Origin: Zoogloea oleivorans
GTDB lineage: Bacteria > Pseudomonadota > Gammaproteobacteria > Burkholderiales > Rhodocyclaceae
Length of the DNA: 64,000 bases
Assembly: GCF_008107625.1 (NCBI RefSeq)
Contig: NZ_SDKK01000013.1
Location: 104,751-168,750, forward strand
Direction: 5' to 3'
Below the pieces are notes generated by a model. That model did not search any database. It saw only the letters and a list, made by a program, of their open reading frames with translations, and was not told the origin of the DNA. The translations under genes were made by a program, and so were the position numbers. Shown here one piece after another: positions 61,530-64,000 of this stretch (its first letter is position 1; every line of letters begins with the position of its first letter).

Positions 61530-62036
61530 CTATGCCTCGGCTGTTGGCACGACAGCCGAGGCATCATGCAGCGCACCGTAGCGCAGTTCCAGTTCTCGGC
61601 GCAGCTCCTTGCGGGCCAGGGCAGCGCCGTGGCGCCGCTTTTCATCGGGCGTAAAAGGCCGCAGGGGCGGCACACTCACCGGGCGGCGTTCTTCGTCAAC
61701 GGCTACCATGGTGAAGAAGCAGCTGTTGGCGTGGCGCACGACCTGGGTGCGGATCTCTTCAGCAATGACCTTGATGCCGATTTCCATGGATGAGTTACCG
61801 GTGTAATTCACCGAAGCAAGAAAGGTAACCAGTTCGCCCACATGAATAGGCTGACGAAACATGACCTGATCGACCGACAGGGTCACTACGTAGCACCCCG
61901 CATAACGGGCACCGCAGGCGTAGGCAACCTGATCCAGCAGCTTGAGGATGGCACCGCCATGGACGTTGCCGGCGAAGTTCGCCATGTCGGGCGTCATCAG
62001 CACGGTCATGGTCATTTGGTGGGCGGGAAGATTCAT
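61530..62036 (-). CDS. Acyl-CoA thioesterase (YciA/BACH hotdog family)
   Basis: 168 aa. The hotdog helix HGGAILKLLDQVAYACG follows an ANFAGN segment with the catalytic-loop pattern of acyl-CoA hydrolases; further signatures are VDQVMFRQPIHVGELV and SCFFTMVAVDEERRP. The C-terminal 40 residues are charged. A perfect 11-bp hairpin overlaps its last codons. No operon partner on the same strand. Confidence 0.92.
   Translation of the reverse strand: MNLPAHQMTMTVLMTPDMANFAGNVHGGAILKLLDQVAYACGARYAGCYVVTLSVDQVMFRQPIHVGELVTFLASVNYTGNSSMEIGIKVIAEEIRTQVVRHANSCFFTMVAVDEERRPVSVPPLRPFTPDEKRRHGAALARKELRRELELRYGALHDASAVVPTAEA
61534..61562. other. Perfect 11-bp hairpin over the 3' end of the thioesterase gene
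   Basis: GCCTCGGCTGT-TGGCACG-ACAGCCGAGGC, encoded inside the final codons of the - strand gene and ending 2 bp before its stop. No T-run on the - strand. Probably an RNA 3' end stabiliser or a terminator lacking a T-tract. Confidence 0.6.
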
Positions 62037-62057
62037 CGGTTTCTCCGTTACGGATTG

Positions 62058-62095
62058 AACACTCGGGATTGAGAGAGCCCGCAGTGTTATTTTTT
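62058..62095 (+). terminator. Intrinsic terminator on the + strand
   Basis: AACACTCGGG and CCCGCAGTGTT pair over ten bases with one bulge and a 10-base loop, followed by ATTTTTT. No + strand gene ends here; it stands upstream of the receiver-kinase gene and antisense to the 5' flank of the thioesterase gene, so it may block read-through from codA. Confidence 0.65.
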
Positions 62096-62198
62096 CATAT
62101 TGAATCAGATACTTTTTTGTCGCATTGCAACTTGCAAATTCGATAAAATCGTTAAAAAATCAAATCAATAAAGATCAGGCGAACAGCGGAACTCCATC

Positions 62199-63497
62199 AT
62201 GGACGACAAGGGCAGCAGTGCGCAGGACGCCAAAAGACACATGAACCTTATCCTCGTCGTCGATGACGAGCCTGTGAATCTGCTGGTACTCAGCGGCGTA
62301 CTTGAGCACCATTATCAGGTACGTACCGCCCGTGGCGGTACCGAAGCCTTGGTGGCGGCCGCCGCCGAGCCGCAGCCTGATCTCATATTGCTGGACATCA
62401 TGATGCCCGACATGGACGGTTTCGAAGTGCTGCGACGCCTGCGTGCCAACGAGGCAACACAATCGATTCCGGTCATCTTCGCAACAGCCCTGTCCGATGA
62501 AGGCAGCGAACAGCGGGGTTTCGAAATGGGTGCGGCGGACTACATTCACAAGCCAATCCGGGCCACCATCGTGAAGGCACGCGTACGCGCGCAACTTGAG
62601 GCCAAGGCCGCACGGGACATGCTGTTCAAAAATAACCAACGCCTCAAGCACAAGGTGGAAGGTGGTTCACAAGCCCTAGAAAAAGCCCAGATGCAACTGA
62701 TGCAGGCTGAAAAAATGGCCTCGCTGGGGCAGTTGGCGGCCGGTGTCGCCCATGAAATCAACAATCCGATCGGCTTCGTCGGCTCAAATCTGGGTGCCCT
62801 GGAGGCATATCTTCATGACGCCTTCGCAATCATCGATGCCTATGAACGGGGTGCCGCCGAGCCGGCCCTGGCAGAAGCATTCGCGCAGGCCCGGGCCCTG
62901 CGGAAATCGGTCGATTACGATTATCTGCGGCAGGACTCCCTCGATCTCCTCAAGGAATCCCGGGATGGCATCGATCGGGTCCGCAAGATTGTCAGCGACC
63001 TGAAGGACTATTCACACGTCAGTTCAGCCGAATGGCAACTGGCAGATTTGCACCATGGGCTCGACTCGACCCTCAACATGGTGTGGAGCGAGCTCAAGTA
63101 CCACTGCACGGTGACCAAAGATTACGGAGACATTCCAAAGATCCGCTGCCTGCCCTCCCAGCTCAACCAAGTCTTCATGAACCTGATCGTCAATGCCGCC
63201 CATGCCATCGAGGGCAAGGGGGAAATTACCCTCCGCACCGAAAAGCTGGGCGACGACTCGGTACGAGTCAGCATAACGGATAGCGGCAAGGGCATTCCGG
63301 CGGATGATCTGGCTCGCATCTTCGAGCCCTTCTACACAACCAAACCTGTCGGCAAGGGGACTGGCCTTGGCCTTTCCCTGGCATGGGGCATTGTCGAAAG
63401 ACACCACGGACGTATCGAGGTCAAGAGCGAACTCGGCCAGGGCACGACCTTCATGATGACGCTACCGATCAATCCGCCAGAGGACGAGGCGGACTGA
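62199..63497 (+). CDS. Receiver domain - histidine kinase hybrid
   Basis: 432 aa. Residues about 17-135 are a receiver domain (VVDDEPVNLL, phosphorylated Asp in LLDIMMPDMDG, conserved Lys in YIHKPI). A coiled linker (ALEKAQMQLMQAEKMASLGQ) leads to the H-box VAHEINNPIGFV and the ATPase domain with N-box NLIVNAAHAIEG, G1 DSGKGIPADD and G2 GKGTGLGLSL. No membrane or sensory domain, so the input is probably phosphorylation of the receiver by another kinase. AT-rich promoter region upstream. Confidence 0.93.
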   Translation: MDDKGSSAQDAKRHMNLILVVDDEPVNLLVLSGVLEHHYQVRTARGGTEALVAAAAEPQPDLILLDIMMPDMDGFEVLRRLRANEATQSIPVIFATALSDEGSEQRGFEMGAADYIHKPIRATIVKARVRAQLEAKAARDMLFKNNQRLKHKVEGGSQALEKAQMQLMQAEKMASLGQLAAGVAHEINNPIGFVGSNLGALEAYLHDAFAIIDAYERGAAEPALAEAFAQARALRKSVDYDYLRQDSLDLLKESRDGIDRVRKIVSDLKDYSHVSSAEWQLADLHHGLDSTLNMVWSELKYHCTVTKDYGDIPKIRCLPSQLNQVFMNLIVNAAHAIEGKGEITLRTEKLGDDSVRVSITDSGKGIPADDLARIFEPFYTTKPVGKGTGLGLSLAWGIVERHHGRIEVKSELGQGTTFMMTLPINPPEDEAD

Positions 63498-63632
63498 GAC
63501 TGTGGGGATACTCACGGCCACCGCAGCGAACTTTGCGACCTAGGGCATGGCGATGCCAAAAGATGATGGCGTAGATCGCTAGGCTGCTGAAGATGGATAT
63601 ACGAAGCGGAAGCTTGTGGGACACTGCCCGGC

Positions 63633-63947
63633 ATGAGTGAAAACGACATCAATATCGGTACGGACAGTGACACAAGCGTCACCTGCGCCACCTGCAGGGC
63701 CTGCTGTTGCAAGCTGGAGGTCATGCTGATGGGCGATGACGACATCCCACCGAGGTTCACGATTCAGGATCCGTGGGGCGGCTGGATAATGCGTCGCCTC
63801 GACGACGGCTGGTGTGCAGCCCTGGACCGCCAGAGCATGCTGTGCACCATCTACGAACGGCGGCCATTTATTTGCCGTGAGTTTCAGGCGGGAGAGTACG
63901 ACTGCCTGGAGGAGCGTCGCCAGCTTGTGATCATGAAGGCCGTATAA
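63633..63947 (+). CDS. YkgJ-family cysteine-cluster protein
   Basis: 104 aa. N-terminal cysteine cluster CATCRACCC, then WCAALD, LCTIYERRPFICREF and a Cys in YDCLEERR: the Cys pattern C-x2-C ... C of the Fe-S or zinc-binding YkgJ/UPF0153 family. Stands alone after the kinase gene. Function unknown. The last 53 bases of the window after it hold no feature. Confidence 0.86.
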   Translation: MSENDINIGTDSDTSVTCATCRACCCKLEVMLMGDDDIPPRFTIQDPWGGWIMRRLDDGWCAALDRQSMLCTIYERRPFICREFQAGEYDCLEERRQLVIMKAV

Positions 63948-64000
63948 GCCTTGTGGATCGGTAATTGTTTCAAGTGCTTAATGCTTGATGGAGTGTTTTT

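Overview
The window is GC-rich, tightly packed DNA that looks like a betaproteobacterial chromosome, most likely of the Rhodocyclales (Azoarcus/Thauera/Zoogloea type). This placement is an inference from gene content: dapF-DUF484, ruvA/ruvB, split transhydrogenase genes, many acyl-CoA catabolism genes and two Rieske oxygenases. No taxonomic marker such as rRNA is present. Many genes overlap by 1-4 bases (ATGA, GTGA, TGATG), so long polycistronic units are the rule.

Layout. 0-15.9 kb is mostly housekeeping: dapF, DUF484, rlmI, a winged-helix protein, ruvB and ruvA. The two ruv genes are separated by an accessory block with a GT4 glycosyltransferase, pterin dehydratase, a TIR-formylglycine-enzyme-fold fusion and two unknown genes. 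A UbiA/HAD/secreted protein/GST/ruvA/DUF4442 operon and a large O-antigen-ligase-like membrane protein follow. 15.9-18.5 kb holds a trio resembling LvaA-LvaB-LvaC, which process 4-hydroxyacyl-CoAs through phosphorylation. 18.6-21.4 kb encodes a three-subunit proton-translocating transhydrogenase.

21.4-44.3 kb is a large catabolic locus. A + strand operon encodes thiolase, 3-hydroxyacyl-CoA dehydrogenase, histidine phosphatase, SDR, enoyl-CoA hydratase and a VOC protein. A - strand ten-gene operon runs from a DUF35 protein and a degenerate thiolase through Rieske oxygenase 1, a medium-chain reductase, two acyl-CoA dehydrogenase subunits, a CoA ligase, a flavin/2Fe-2S reductase, a DMT exporter and an SDR. 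A second - strand operon encodes 2-oxoacid dehydrogenase E1alpha, E1beta, a free-standing lipoyl protein, a catalytic-only E2 and an SDR. A TetR regulator and a second Rieske oxygenase complete the locus. Five 20-bp inverted repeats of the form AACNANC-N6-GYTYGTT sit in front of these units and suggest one regulon. The genes would activate a carboxylic acid to its CoA ester, oxygenate it and degrade it by beta-oxidation-like steps. The substrate cannot be read from the sequence.

44.4-45.8 kb is a TPR-glycosyltransferase. 45.8-56.6 kb is an unusual - strand cluster of visibly lower GC in places: condensation-fold acyltransferase, ketosynthase, MaoC-type double-hotdog protein, ACP, diiron desaturase-like protein, ketoreductase, thioester reductase, a LolD/MacB-type ABC transporter, a LolA-fold periplasmic protein and a putative outer-membrane barrel. 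It reads as synthesis and export of a modified lipid that I cannot match to a described product, and it is the best candidate for a new system here.

56.8-64 kb contains a Tim44-like protein, a NYN/LOTUS protein, an HD phosphohydrolase, cytosine deaminase (codA), an acyl-CoA thioesterase, a receiver-histidine kinase hybrid and a small Cys-cluster protein. A REP-like palindrome (core GTCGGACTTCAGTCCGAC) occurs at seven intergenic sites between 1.6 and 37.8 kb and I found none after that. I saw no tRNA, rRNA, CRISPR array or insertion sequence.
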